The notes under the pieces are model-generated. The model saw nothing but the letters and a program-made list of their open reading frames with translations. It was not told where the DNA came from and did not search any database. The position numbers were made by a program, and so were the translations under genes. Shown here in pieces: positions 16,795 through 25,672 of a DNA stretch of 64,000 nt (position 1 is the first letter of the stretch; each line of letters begins with the position of its first letter). The stretch is taken from NCBI RefSeq assembly GCF_024171885.1, contig NZ_JAMTCP010000019.1:52594-116593 (forward strand), read 5' to 3'. The DNA comes from Streptoalloteichus tenebrarius. Lineage in GTDB: Bacteria > Actinomycetota > Actinomycetes > Mycobacteriales > Pseudonocardiaceae.

Positions 16795-19359
16795 GTGGCG
16801 GCCCCGAACCTGACCCGCGAGCAGGCGCGGCAACGCGCCGAGCTGCTCGAGGTGGAGTCCTACGCCATCGAGCTGGACCTCACCGACGGCGCGGGACGCC
16901 CCGGCGAGGGCACCTTCCGCTCGACCACCACCGTGCGGTTCCGCGGCCGGCGGCCCGGCGCGTCGAGCTGGATCGACCTGGTCGCCGCCGGGGTGGACCG
17001 GGCGGTGCTCAACGGCGTCGAGCTGGACGTCGCCGACTACCGCGAGGACGACGGCATCGCCCTGCACGACCTCGCCGAGCACAACGAGCTGCTGGTCCAG
17101 GCGGACTGCCGGTACATGAACACCGGCGAGGGCCTGCACCGGTTCGTCGACCCGGTCGACGGCGGGGTGTACCTGTACACCCAGTTCGAGACCGCCGACG
17201 CCAAACGGATGTTCGCCTGTTTCGACCAGCCCGACCTCAAGGCGGTCCACGACATCGCGGTGATCGCCCCCGCCGACTGGAAGGTGATCTCGAACGCGCC
17301 GGTGGCGCGCACCGAGCCCGCCGCCGGCGGCGCGGTCCGGCACGTGTTCGCAACCACCCAGCCGATGTCGACCTACCTGGTGGCCCTGGTCGCCGGTCCG
17401 TACGCGGAGTGGCGGGACGAGTTCAGCGACGGCGAGGGCACGATCCCGCTGGGCCTGTACTGCCGGGCCTCGCTGGCCGAGCACATGGACGCCGAGCGGC
17501 TGTTCACCGAGACCAAGCAGGGCTTCGCGTTCTTCCACCGCGCCTTCGGCGTGCGCTACCCCTTCGGCAAGTACGACCAGTGCTTCGTGCCGGAGTTCAA
17601 CGCCGGCGCCATGGAGAACGCCGGCTGCGTGACCTTCCTGGAGGACTTCGTCTTCCGCAGCCGGGTCACCTCCTACATGTACGAGCGGCGCGCCGAGACC
17701 GTCCTGCACGAGATGGCGCACATGTGGTTCGGCGACCTGGTCACCATGCGGTGGTGGGACGACCTGTGGCTCAACGAGTCGTTCGCCACGTGGGCCAGCG
17801 TGCTGGCCCAGGCCGAGGCCACCGAGTACCGCCACGCCTGGACCACGTTCGCCAGCATCGAGAAGGCGTGGGCCTACCGGCAGGACCAGATGCCGTCCAC
17901 CCACCCCATCGCCTGCGACATCCCCGACCTCCAGGCCGTGGAGGTCAACTTCGACGGCATCACCTACGCCAAGGGCGCCAGCGTCCTCAAGCAGCTCGTG
18001 GCCTACGTGGGGCTGGAGAACTTCCTCGCCGGCCTGCGCGTGTACTTCGACAAGCACGCGTGGGGCAACGCGACCCTGGCCGACCTGCTGTCGGCGTTGG
18101 AGGCCGCCTCCGGCCGCGACCTGTCGTGGTGGAGCGCGCAGTGGCTGGAGACCACCGGCCTGAACCTGCTGCGCCCGAGGTTCGCCGTCGACGAGGAGGG
18201 CCGGTTCACCGAGTTCGCGGTGCTCCAGGGCCCGGCGCGCCCCGGGAGGGGCGAGCTGCGCACGCACCGGCTGGCGGTCGGCGTCTACGACGAGGACCCC
18301 GCGACCGGCAAGCTGGTGCGCACCCACCGGGTGGAGCTGGACGTCAGCGGTGACCGCACCGACGTGCCCGAGCTGGTCGGGAAGCCGCGCGGCAAGCTCG
18401 TCCTGGTCAACGACGACGACCTGACCTACTGCACCATGCGGCTGGACCCGGGGTCGCTGGCGACGCTGGTGGACCGGATCGGCGACATCGCGGACCCGCT
18501 GCCGCGCACGCTGTGCTGGTCGGCGGCGTGGGAGATGACCCGCGAGGCCGAGCTGAAGGCCAGGGACTTCGTGACCCTGGTGCTCGGCGGGGTGGGCGCC
18601 GAGAGCGAGGTGGGCGTGGTCCAGCGCCTGCTGCTCCAGGCCCAGACCGCGTTGAACTCCTACACCGACCCGTCGTGGACGGCCGAGGGCTGGCGCCGGT
18701 TCTCCGCGAGGGTGCTGGAGCTGGCCGTGGGCGCGGAGCCCGGCTCGGACCACCAGCTCGCGTTCGTCAACGCGCTGGCCGGCTCGGTGCTCGGCGACGA
18801 GCAGGTCGCGGCGCTGCGCGGGTGGCTGGACGGCTCCGCGGCGCTGCCCGGCCTGGTGGTCGACACCGACCTGCGGTGGCGGCTGCTCCAGGCGCTGGTC
18901 GCGCACGGCGCCGCGGACGAGGCCGAGATCGCGGCCGAGGAGGAGCGGGACCGCACCGCCACCGGCCGCCGGCAGGCGGAGCGGGCCAGGGCGCTGGTGC
19001 CGACCGCCGAGGCCAAGGCGGAGGCGTGGCGTCGCGCGGTGCATGACGACGAGCTGCCCAACGCCGTGAACGAGGCGATCATCAGCGGGTTCTCCCACCC
19101 GGCGCAGAAGGAGCTGCTCGCCCCGTACGTGGAGCGGTACTTCGCCGACGTCGCCGGCGTGTGGCGGCGGCGGTCCAGCGAGCGGGCGCAGCCGACGGTG
19201 GTCGGGCTGTTCCCGGCGTGGGCCGTGGACAGGGCCACGTTGGTCGCGGCGCACGAGTGGCTGGCCGACGAGCACCCTCCGGCGCTGCGGCGCCTGGTCA
19301 CCGAGGGCAGCTCGGGGATCGAGCGGGCGCTGGCCGCCCGGGCCTTCGACCGGTCCTGA
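16795..19359 (+). CDS. pepN: Aminopeptidase N (M1 family zinc metallopeptidase)
   Basis: An 854-residue cytosolic M1 aminopeptidase that removes N-terminal residues from peptides. The substrate-binding GAMEN motif is at about residues 270-274. The zinc motif HEMAH begins at 305, and the third ligand Glu is in NESFA near 328. The C-terminal half is the helical ERAP1-like domain. The start is the GTG at 16795 with GAGGTGG upstream; the longer frame upstream is a shadow of the divergent gene. Length equals that of actinobacterial PepN. The order with the Rv2466c homologue and DUF5130 is as in mycobacteria. Confidence 0.96.
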   Translation: MAAPNLTREQARQRAELLEVESYAIELDLTDGAGRPGEGTFRSTTTVRFRGRRPGASSWIDLVAAGVDRAVLNGVELDVADYREDDGIALHDLAEHNELLVQADCRYMNTGEGLHRFVDPVDGGVYLYTQFETADAKRMFACFDQPDLKAVHDIAVIAPADWKVISNAPVARTEPAAGGAVRHVFATTQPMSTYLVALVAGPYAEWRDEFSDGEGTIPLGLYCRASLAEHMDAERLFTETKQGFAFFHRAFGVRYPFGKYDQCFVPEFNAGAMENAGCVTFLEDFVFRSRVTSYMYERRAETVLHEMAHMWFGDLVTMRWWDDLWLNESFATWASVLAQAEATEYRHAWTTFASIEKAWAYRQDQMPSTHPIACDIPDLQAVEVNFDGITYAKGASVLKQLVAYVGLENFLAGLRVYFDKHAWGNATLADLLSALEAASGRDLSWWSAQWLETTGLNLLRPRFAVDEEGRFTEFAVLQGPARPGRGELRTHRLAVGVYDEDPATGKLVRTHRVELDVSGDRTDVPELVGKPRGKLVLVNDDDLTYCTMRLDPGSLATLVDRIGDIADPLPRTLCWSAAWEMTREAELKARDFVTLVLGGVGAESEVGVVQRLLLQAQTALNSYTDPSWTAEGWRRFSARVLELAVGAEPGSDHQLAFVNALAGSVLGDEQVAALRGWLDGSAALPGLVVDTDLRWRLLQALVAHGAADEAEIAAEEERDRTATGRRQAERARALVPTAEAKAEAWRRAVHDDELPNAVNEAIISGFSHPAQKELLAPYVERYFADVAGVWRRRSSERAQPTVVGLFPAWAVDRATLVAAHEWLADEHPPALRRLVTEGSSGIERALAARAFDRS

Positions 19360-19377
19360 CGTCCTGACGTCCTGATG

Positions 19378-19394
19378 CCGGGGCGCGGCCCCGG
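19378..19394 (+). terminator. Terminator of pepN
   Basis: A perfect 7-bp stem, CCGGGGC / GCCCCGG with loop GCG, begins 19 nt after the pepN stop codon, just behind three copies of TCCTGAYG. Confidence 0.6.
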
Positions 19395-19417
19395 TTCCCC
19401 GGGCCGGCACTGACGCG

Positions 19418-19460
19418 TGGTGTGGTGGGTTCTCCCGCGAACGGGGGACCCACCACACCA
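19418..19460. terminator. Long hairpin between pepN and the receiver gene
   Basis: Perfect 13-bp arms (TGGTGTGGTGGGT at 19418-19430 and ACCCACCACACCA at 19448-19460) enclose a 17-nt loop that itself pairs partly. It may be a second terminator of pepN or an operator, as it ends 42 nt before the next start. Confidence 0.5.
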
Positions 19461-19501
19461 ATTTCCGGTAACGGCCCTACTACAGAGCGTAAGCTGGCGG
19501 C

Positions 19502-20209
19502 ATGGCCGAGGTCGCGTCGCTGGTGTCGGCGTTCGCCAGCCTCCTGTGGCCGGTGCTCGTGCTCACGGCGCTGTTGCTGTTCCGTGGCCCACTGGCCAGG
19601 ATCGTGCGCGCCGCGGCCCACCGGGAGGTGGAGATCGAGATCGGCGGCCAGCGGCTGACCATGCGGGAGCTGAACCACCAGCAGAACGAGCTGATCCAGG
19701 ACCTCCAGCGGCAGGTCTCGACGCTACGCAAGGCGCTGGACGGGGCGGGCACGGCGCCCGCCGCTCCCGAAACCGCTCCCCCGGCGCCCGCGTGCGGTGA
19801 GCCGGTCGAGCTTCCCGCGCCCCGACCCGAGGGGGAGCCGTTCGCCGTGTTGTGGGTGGACGACAAGCCCGAGACCAAGGCGCTGCTGGTCGAGCAGCTC
19901 CGGGGCAACGGGGTCAGGGTCGACGTCACCAACAGCACCAGCGACGCGATGAACCTGTTGTCCCGCCGGCGTTATCGCCTGATCGTGACGGACATGGGCA
20001 GGGAGGAGAACGGCTCCTTCCAGCCGGACGCCGGGCTGGAGCTGCTCAGGGAGGCCAGGGACACCGGCGTGGACACCCCGGTCGTCGTCTACTGCATGCC
20101 GCACAACGGCACCCAGTACGGGGTCCAGGCGCACGGGCTGGGCGCCGTGGGCGTCACGTCCTCGGCGGTGGAGCTGTTCGACTACTTCCAGCGCTTCGGC
20201 CTGCTCTGA
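19502..20209 (+). CDS. Membrane-anchored receiver-domain protein
   Basis: A 235-residue protein with an unusual layout. Residues about 11-30 form one transmembrane helix (LLWPVLVLTALLLFRGP). Residues about 45-80 form a coiled-coil (LNHQQNELIQDLQRQVSTLR), and a Pro-rich linker follows. A CheY-like receiver domain occupies about 115-235, with the acidic pair in VLWVDD and the phosphoacceptor Asp164 in IVTDMG. There is no DNA-binding or enzymatic output domain and no kinase next to it. Receiver domains of this type can also detect ligands or bind partners. ATG start; no clear ribosome binding site. It is convergent with the DUF5130 gene. The partner kinase and output are unknown. Confidence 0.8.
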   Translation: MAEVASLVSAFASLLWPVLVLTALLLFRGPLARIVRAAAHREVEIEIGGQRLTMRELNHQQNELIQDLQRQVSTLRKALDGAGTAPAAPETAPPAPACGEPVELPAPRPEGEPFAVLWVDDKPETKALLVEQLRGNGVRVDVTNSTSDAMNLLSRRRYRLIVTDMGREENGSFQPDAGLELLREARDTGVDTPVVVYCMPHNGTQYGVQAHGLGAVGVTSSAVELFDYFQRFGLL

Positions 20210-20306
20210 GGCTCGGCCAGCTCTCAGGCCCCCGGCGACACCGCCCCCTCAGTGGCTCAACGGCCGGGACGGCTGGTGGCCCGCCGGCCGTTCCCACGAA
20301 CGAGAA

Positions 20307-20337
20307 GCGCCGTGCCCGTCGACAACGGACACGGCGC
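20307..20337. terminator. Bidirectional terminator
   Basis: Arms of 13 bp with one mismatch (GCGCCGTGCCCGT / ACGGACACGGCGC) and a 5-nt loop lie between the convergent receiver and DUF5130 genes. Confidence 0.7.
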
Positions 20338-20356
20338 CGAAAGAACGCGAGGGTGG

Positions 20357-20851
20357 TCAGCGCCGCCGCTCGGGCGCGCGCCCGGCCTGGTCGCCGAGCA
20401 TGCGCACGCCGCTCAGCAGACCGCCGGCCAGGTCGCCCTCCTTGAAGAACGCGACCATGCCCATCACGGCCAGGGTGCAGCCCCGGTCGGGCAGCCGCCG
20501 GTGCGCCTCCTCGCCGGTCACCACCTCGACCACGCGCTGGCCGGGCGACACCGCGATGAGCACGGCCCGCGAGGCGCCGTGGCCGATGCTGGCGTGCAGC
20601 GCCTCCGCCCTGGCCCTGCTGTCCTCGCCGAGGTCGCCGAGGTAGATGCTGAAGTCGAGCCCGGTGACCCTGCTGGTCACCGTCAGCGCCTCGTCGATCT
20701 GCGAGAGCTGCTGCGGGGTGAACGGCAGCCGGGGGCGGCCGGGCACGATCCGGCGGGCGACCGAGACGCGCCCGGTGGCCATCACGGCCTCGCCAGGGCC
20801 CAGCTCGGCCTCGTCGACCGGCTGACGCTCGCGGATCTCACCAGCTCCCAC
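20357..20851 (-). CDS. DUF5130 family protein (TPM-like fold)
   Basis: A protein of about 164 residues, homologous to mycobacterial Rv2468c. The sequence pattern (FTPQQLSQIDEALTVTSRVTGLDFSIYL, then RAVLIAVSPGQRVVEVVTG) resembles TPM-domain proteins; the function is unknown. I chose the GTG at 20851 because GGGGAGG lies 6 nt upstream; another GTG at 20857 overlaps that site. The start overlaps the end of the small membrane-protein gene by 14 nt, so the two are translated together. Confidence 0.8.
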   Translation of the reverse strand: MGAGEIRERQPVDEAELGPGEAVMATGRVSVARRIVPGRPRLPFTPQQLSQIDEALTVTSRVTGLDFSIYLGDLGEDSRARAEALHASIGHGASRAVLIAVSPGQRVVEVVTGEEAHRRLPDRGCTLAVMGMVAFFKEGDLAGGLLSGVRMLGDQAGRAPERRR

Positions 20852-21134
20852 GGGCACCTCCCCGAGCGGTTCCGGCCGGCTCCCCGGCCGTCAGGGTCTC
20901 CTCGGCCGGCTCCGCGCCGGGCGCCGACGATCCCGCCGCGGCGCCGTGCCCCCCGGCGGACGCGCCGAGACCGGCCGGGTTGGCGGTCCACCACACCGGC
21001 TCGTACTCCCACTCCTGGCCAGGACGGTAACGCGGCCCACGAGTGAACTTCGGCCACAACGTCAACAGCGTGATCACGCCGTAGATGCCCAGCGGGATCA
21101 GCGCGAAGACGACGACGGTCTCCACGACGCTCAC
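20838..21134 (-). CDS. Small conserved membrane protein
   Basis: A 98-residue protein with one N-terminal transmembrane helix (about 5-27, VVVFALIPLGIYGVITLLTL). A conserved juxtamembrane part follows (WPKFTRGPRYRPGQEWEYEPVWWTANP), then a Gly/Ala-rich tail. A similar small membrane protein accompanies the DUF5130 gene in other actinobacteria. GTG start without a clear ribosome binding site, so it may be leaderless. It is the first gene of a two-gene operon with DUF5130. No function is known. Confidence 0.78.
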   Translation of the reverse strand: MSVVETVVVFALIPLGIYGVITLLTLWPKFTRGPRYRPGQEWEYEPVWWTANPAGLGASAGGHGAAAGSSAPGAEPAEETLTAGEPAGTARGGARGSW

Positions 21135-21213
21135 GGCCCGTACCGTAGCTGATCCACCACACCCTCGGCCGCTCGGACCCGCCGGAGGCGACGCCGACGT
21201 TCCCGCGACCCGG

Positions 21214-22659
21214 TCAGGTCGCGGCCCCGCCGACGGGGGTCGGCGGGCCGACGGGCCACGGCCGCGCCCGTTCCAGCTCGGCCGCCAACGCGAGCAGGAC
21301 GGCCTCCCCCGCCGGTCGTCCGACGAGCTGCACGGCGACGGGCAGGCCGGCCCCGCTCCCCCCGGTCCTGCCCAGCGGCAGCACCACGGCGGGTTGCCCG
21401 GTGAGGTTGTAACCGGTCGTGAACGGGGTGAACCGCTCCTGCCTGGCGAAGTCCTCGGCGGGGTCGCCGGAGCCGGAGAACCAGCCGACGGCGGGCGGGA
21501 GGTGGGCCAGCGCCGGCGTGAGCACGACGTCGTGGGCCTGGTGTGCGGTCACGGCCGCCCTGGCCACGGTCTGCGTGACCTGGAGGGCGCGCAGGAAGTC
21601 GGGCGCGCTGGTCGCGCTCCCCCGCGCGCGCAGCCACCGGGTGAAGGGCAGAAGCTCGTCCTCCCTCGCGGGGTCGACGGGCACCGCGTGGGCGAGCACC
21701 GCCCACACCGTCTCGACCGCGGCGACGGCGTGCTCCGGGAACGGCGGCTCGACGTCCACGACCTCGTGGCCGAGGTCGACCAGCAGGTCCGTGGCCTCCG
21801 CCCACACCCGCAGGCACTCCGGGGCCACCTCCGCCCCTGGCACGGGCGGCCGGGCGTACCGGCCCACGCGGAGCCGGCCGGGTGGGCGACGCGCGTGGTC
21901 GAGGAAGGACCCGCCCGAGGGCAGCGGCGCCGTCCACGGCTCCCCCGGACGGTCGACGGCCATGGCGTCGAGCATCGCGGCGGCGTCAGCGACCGTGCGG
22001 GCGAGCGGGCCGATGACCGCCATCCCGGTGACGTCGCCGGCGAGCGGCCCCCTCGGCACGCGCCCCCTGGTCGGTTTGAGCCCGACGACGCCGCAGCAGG
22101 CCGCGGGGACGCGGATGGAGCCCGCGCCGTCGCTGCCCTGGGCGACCGGGAGCAGGCCGGCCGCCACGGCCGTCGCGGCGCCGCCGGAGGAGCCCCCTGC
22201 GGTGCGGGTCGGGTCGTGCGGGGTGACGGCCGGCGGCTGACCGGCGGGCTCGGTGTAGCAGGTGAGCCCGAACTCGGGTGTGCTGGTCTTGCCGAGGCTG
22301 ACGGTGCCGGCGCGGTGGAGCGCCACGACGACGTCGTCGTCCACGGTCGGCACGAAGTCGCGGTAGACGGCCGAGCCGAAGGCGGTGCGGACGCCGGCGG
22401 TGAGGTTGAGGTCCTTGACGCCGGTTGGCACGCCGACCAGCGGGGGCAGCTCGGCGGGGTCGCCGGCCGCCATCACCGCGCGGCGCGCCTCCCTGGCCCG
22501 CTCGATCGCCCGGTCGGGGGTGAGGAGGGCGAACGCGCCGAGCCCGGCGTGGGCCTCGGCGCGGCGCAGGTGGTGCTCCACCAGCTCGACGGGGTCGAGT
22601 TGGCGACGGCGGACCGCGTCGGCCTGCTCCAGCGCGGTCAGCTCGTGCGGGTCGGCCAT
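21214..22659 (-). CDS. Amidase signature family hydrolase
   Basis: A 481-residue amidase-signature enzyme that hydrolyses an amide bond; the substrate is unknown. The Ser-cisSer-Lys triad is visible: Lys in VGVPTGVKDLN (about 73), and the Ser residues in the Gly/Ser-rich signature RTAGGSSGGAATAVAAG and in QGSDGAGSIRVPA, where the nucleophile replaces the usual GGSIR reading. The start is the ATG at 22659, with GGAGG 5 nt upstream; the frame extends 24 codons further without a ribosome binding site. It is divergent from the DUF4442 gene. This gene is not part of the mycobacterial gene order, so it is a lineage-specific insertion. Confidence 0.92.
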   Translation of the reverse strand: MADPHELTALEQADAVRRRQLDPVELVEHHLRRAEAHAGLGAFALLTPDRAIERAREARRAVMAAGDPAELPPLVGVPTGVKDLNLTAGVRTAFGSAVYRDFVPTVDDDVVVALHRAGTVSLGKTSTPEFGLTCYTEPAGQPPAVTPHDPTRTAGGSSGGAATAVAAGLLPVAQGSDGAGSIRVPAACCGVVGLKPTRGRVPRGPLAGDVTGMAVIGPLARTVADAAAMLDAMAVDRPGEPWTAPLPSGGSFLDHARRPPGRLRVGRYARPPVPGAEVAPECLRVWAEATDLLVDLGHEVVDVEPPFPEHAVAAVETVWAVLAHAVPVDPAREDELLPFTRWLRARGSATSAPDFLRALQVTQTVARAAVTAHQAHDVVLTPALAHLPPAVGWFSGSGDPAEDFARQERFTPFTTGYNLTGQPAVVLPLGRTGGSGAGLPVAVQLVGRPAGEAVLLALAAELERARPWPVGPPTPVGGAAT

Positions 22660-22785
22660 GCCACCTCCGTCGACGGGAGTCGAACAGGGGCTCGAACGGG
22701 AGAAGGATGACGCGGTCGTGATCCCGGACACACCCCCTCGGCAACAAGTTACCCGTCAGTAGCCGTTGCTGCGACAATCACCGCC

Positions 22786-23265
22786 ATGCGAGCCCGCCGC
22801 CTCCGCCGGATGATGAACCTCTGGCCGCCGTTCCTGTTCGCCGGCGTCCGGGTCCTGGAGCTGTCCGACGACTTCCGCCACGCGCGGGTCCGGCTGCGCC
22901 AGCACCGGTGGAACAGCAACTACGTCGGCACCCACTTCGGCGGCTCGCTGTTCGCGATGACCGACCCGTTCTGGATGCTGCTGGTGCTGCGCAACCTCGG
23001 CCGCGACTACGTCGTGTGGGACAAGGCCGGGGAGGTCACCTTCGTGCGCCCGGGGCGCGGCGACGTCTTCGCCGAGTTCCGGCTCACCGACGAGCACCTG
23101 GCCGAGATCCGGGAGCGGACCGACGCCGACGGCAAGGGCCTGTTCTGGTTCGACACGGACGTGGTCGCCGCCGACGGGACGGTCGTGACGAAGGTGCGCA
23201 AGCAGGTCTACGTCCGGCGCAAGGACAGGGGCGCGATCCGACCCCGCGCGTCCAGCTCCGCCTGA
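22786..23265 (+). CDS. DUF4442 domain protein (hotdog thioesterase-like)
   Basis: A 159-residue protein of the DUF4442 family, which has the hotdog fold of acyl-CoA thioesterases. The conserved RWNSNYVGTHFGGSLFAMTDP segment lies at about 45-65. It corresponds to the hotdog helix where thioesterases carry their catalytic acid; here an Asp (TDP) is present. YVVWDKAGEVTFVRPGRG follows. The substrate is unknown. ATG start at 22786. A weak TTAC-type palindrome lies 24 nt upstream. The gene is followed by the decayed IS element. Confidence 0.85.
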   Translation: MRARRLRRMMNLWPPFLFAGVRVLELSDDFRHARVRLRQHRWNSNYVGTHFGGSLFAMTDPFWMLLVLRNLGRDYVVWDKAGEVTFVRPGRGDVFAEFRLTDEHLAEIRERTDADGKGLFWFDTDVVAADGTVVTKVRKQVYVRRKDRGAIRPRASSSA

Positions 23266-23310
23266 CGCTCGTCGGGACCGCGACCGGCCCCGGGAGCGGA
23301 GCGGACCTAG

Positions 23311-23920
23311 GTTGTGTCCTCAACGCTGGTGTGGCTGCTCTGGTGTGATCCCGCACGGTGGTGCGTGGGCACGAGTTGACCGACGAGCAGTGGCAGGCGA
23401 TCGAACCGCTGTTGCCCGCCTCCGGGACGAAGGGGCGTCCACGGGGGGACGGCCGCCGGGTGATCAACGGGATTGCTTTTCAGGGCGACGACGGGTGGCG
23501 TGACGTGACCCCGGAACGGCATGGGCCGGGGAAGAGGTGTCGACCACCGGTTCTGGCGGTGGTCACGCACCGGAACCCTGACCACTCTGGGCCGACCCGC
23601 CACCCGCCGAGCCGGTGGTCGCGGTCAACGGCTACCCCAGCCGATCCGCTCCTCCCTGCGCCGACGACATCTCTCAGGCGACGATTCCCGAACGCCGTGA
23701 CCAGCAGGCCCACCGACTGCGCCGCGGCCGGACAGGGGGGCGCCCACGCGCCCACCGGCCTTCGACCGCACTGCCTACCACCGCCGCACTGTGGTTGAGC
23801 GGTGCGTCAACCCGTCTCACGCGGTTCCGCGCGATCGCGACCCGGTTCGACAAGACCGCGACCTCCTACCAGGGCGTGATCGATCTGGCCACGCTGCTCA
23901 TCACGCTGTGAGGCCACGCC
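23311..23920 (+). mobile_element. Decayed IS5-family insertion sequence with intact ends
   Basis: The element is bounded by CTAG target duplications at 23307-23310 and 23921-23924. The terminal inverted repeats are GTTGTGTCCTCA (left) and GGCGTGGCCTCA (right end, read inward). A 4-bp CTAG duplication is typical of IS5-group elements. At 610 bp it is shorter than a full IS5-type copy with an intact transposase, so it has an internal deletion. The right CTAG supplies the TAG stop codon of the neighbouring MFS gene. Confidence 0.8.
23358..23911 (+). pseudogene. IS5-family transposase, frameshifted and internally deleted
   Basis: The N-terminal part reads LTDEQWQAIEPLLPASGTKG then RPRGDGRRVINGIAFQ and DVTPERHGPGK, as in IS5 transposases (DUF4096 domain). 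The C-terminal part reads VVERCVN in one frame and FRAIATRFDKTATSYQGVID in another, the family's C-terminus. The DDE core between them is missing or scrambled, so the gene cannot be active. Confidence 0.85.
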
Positions 23921-25360
23921 CTAGGCCCGCTCCGGCGCGTCCGCCCCCGTCCTGGCCAGGGGCACGCCCGCCACCAGGGCCGTCACGGCGACCAGCCCTC
24001 CGGCCAGCACGAACACCGTGCCGAGCGACGTCGCCTTGGCCAACGGCCCGGCCAGCCCCGCGCCGAGCGGCATCAGACCCCAGGTCAACACCCGGTAGGT
24101 GCTGGAGACCCTGCCCATCATGTGGCCGGGGGTCAGCCGCTGCCGCCGGGTCGCGGACAGCACGTTCCACACGCCGACGCCCGCGCCGACGACGAGGTAG
24201 CCGGCCCAGGCCGTCACCGGGTGCGGCGCCAGCCCCAGGACGACGAACCCGGCGGCGAGCACCACCAACGCGGAGATCATCACCCGGGACTCGCCGAGCC
24301 GGGCGACCAGCCCCGGCACCGCCCGCGCCGCGCCGATCGTGCCCACGGCCATCGCCACCATCAGCGTCGGCACCAGCGCCTCCGGGATCGCCAGCACCTC
24401 GATGGCGTACAGGGCGGTGACCGCGTTCACCGCGCTCGCGGCGATCGCCGCCGCGACGACGACGCCCACCAGCGCCCGCAGGCCCCGGTGCCCCAGCAGG
24501 TAGCGCCCGCCCTCCACGATCTGGGCACGCAGCCGCGCGCCGCCGCCTGTCGGCTCGCGGTCGGGCACCACATCGGGCAGGCTGGCCACCAGTGCCGCGG
24601 CCACGACGAAGGACAGCCCGTCCACGGCGAAGCAGGTCGCGGGCTCCCAGGCGAACAACAGGGTCGCCGCCAGCGGCCCCGCCAGGTCGACGCCGACGGT
24701 CTCCGCGCCGATGAAGCGCCCGTTGGCCGCGTCAAGATCGGCCGGCCCGGCGATCTCGACCAGCAGGAGCTGGGACGCCGAGTCGGCGAAGGTCTCCGCG
24801 GAGGTCAGCACGAACGCGACGCACACGAGCGCCCACACCCCGGCGTGGCCGGTGAACGCCGCCGCGGCCAGGCCGAGGGTGACCACGGCCCGCACCGCGT
24901 GGGCGATGAGCACGACGCGCCGGGGCCGCCAGCGGTCGACCAGCGCCCCGGCCGGCAGGGCGACGAGCAGCCAGGGCAGCACCTCGGCGACGGCCACCGC
25001 CGACACGGCCAGGGGATCCCTGGTGGTCACCGCCGCGAACAACGGCAGCGCGACGACGCGGACGCCGTCGCCGACGAGCGACACCGTCCACGCCGCGAGC
25101 AGGCGGCGGAAGGCCGGCGTGCGCACGCCGCGCGCGGCCGGCGCGGCGTCGAGGGAGCCGGCGGAGGAGGAGTCGCCGGAAGCAGCTGCCGAGCCCGGCG
25201 CTCCGGCGTCCGGCGTGCCGGACACCGCGCCCGACTCGGTGCCCGACTGGGTGCCCGACGCGCTGGCGGGCGCGGCACCGGGCGCGGTCTCGGGGGCGGC
25301 GTCTGGTGGCGGTCCTGCGCTGTCCGCCCGGACCCCGGCGTCCGTGCCCCGCTCGCCCAT
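23921..25360 (-). CDS. MFS transporter
   Basis: A major facilitator superfamily permease of about 479 residues with roughly 12 hydrophobic segments between residues 85 and 470. The DRWRPRR loop after the second segment is the MFS A-motif equivalent. Layout and the LDAANGRFIGAETVGVDLAGP segment resemble enterobactin/macrolide-type exporters (MFS_3). The first 75 residues are a disordered Ala/Ser/Pro/Gly-rich cytoplasmic tail. I use the ATG at 25360, since the frame upstream is very Arg-rich and lacks a ribosome binding site; the true start could be further inside. The stop codon TAG is part of the IS target duplication. Substrate unknown. It is divergent from the GVRIH-repeat gene. Confidence 0.85.
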   Translation of the reverse strand: MGERGTDAGVRADSAGPPPDAAPETAPGAAPASASGTQSGTESGAVSGTPDAGAPGSAAASGDSSSAGSLDAAPAARGVRTPAFRRLLAAWTVSLVGDGVRVVALPLFAAVTTRDPLAVSAVAVAEVLPWLLVALPAGALVDRWRPRRVVLIAHAVRAVVTLGLAAAAFTGHAGVWALVCVAFVLTSAETFADSASQLLLVEIAGPADLDAANGRFIGAETVGVDLAGPLAATLLFAWEPATCFAVDGLSFVVAAALVASLPDVVPDREPTGGGARLRAQIVEGGRYLLGHRGLRALVGVVVAAAIAASAVNAVTALYAIEVLAIPEALVPTLMVAMAVGTIGAARAVPGLVARLGESRVMISALVVLAAGFVVLGLAPHPVTAWAGYLVVGAGVGVWNVLSATRRQRLTPGHMMGRVSSTYRVLTWGLMPLGAGLAGPLAKATSLGTVFVLAGGLVAVTALVAGVPLARTGADAPERA

Positions 25361-25672
25361 TCCGCACCCACCCCGCCGTCGTCCGCCACTCGCGCGCCGC
25401 CCGGCGGGCCCGCGCCCGCCGGACCGACCCGATGTCTGTCCAGCGCCTGTCGACCGTACCTGGGGGCGACAGCGCGCTTGCGCAGAGTTACCGGCCTTCA
25501 CTCGACCAGCCCACTCGCCGAGCCGAACGGCCCCGGGCCGGACGGCGGCGAACGGCGGGCAGGTTGGCGGCTTGTCCCCCGACTTCCCGGCTCCTAGCTT
25601 TTCACCTGTCCGGGTCTTGCGGAATGACGCGAGAGATCCTCAGTACGACTGCTGCCCCCAGGAGGACCGGCT
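25361..25672. promoter_or_regulatory. Divergent promoter region MFS / GVRIH-repeat gene
   Basis: 312 nt without a gene. It carries the AGGAGG ribosome binding site of the GVRIH gene at 25660-25665. TTGCGG at 25617 and a TACGAC at 25644 are the nearest -35/-10-like boxes, but the spacing (21 nt) is poor. No inverted repeat of operator type is evident. Confidence 0.45.
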
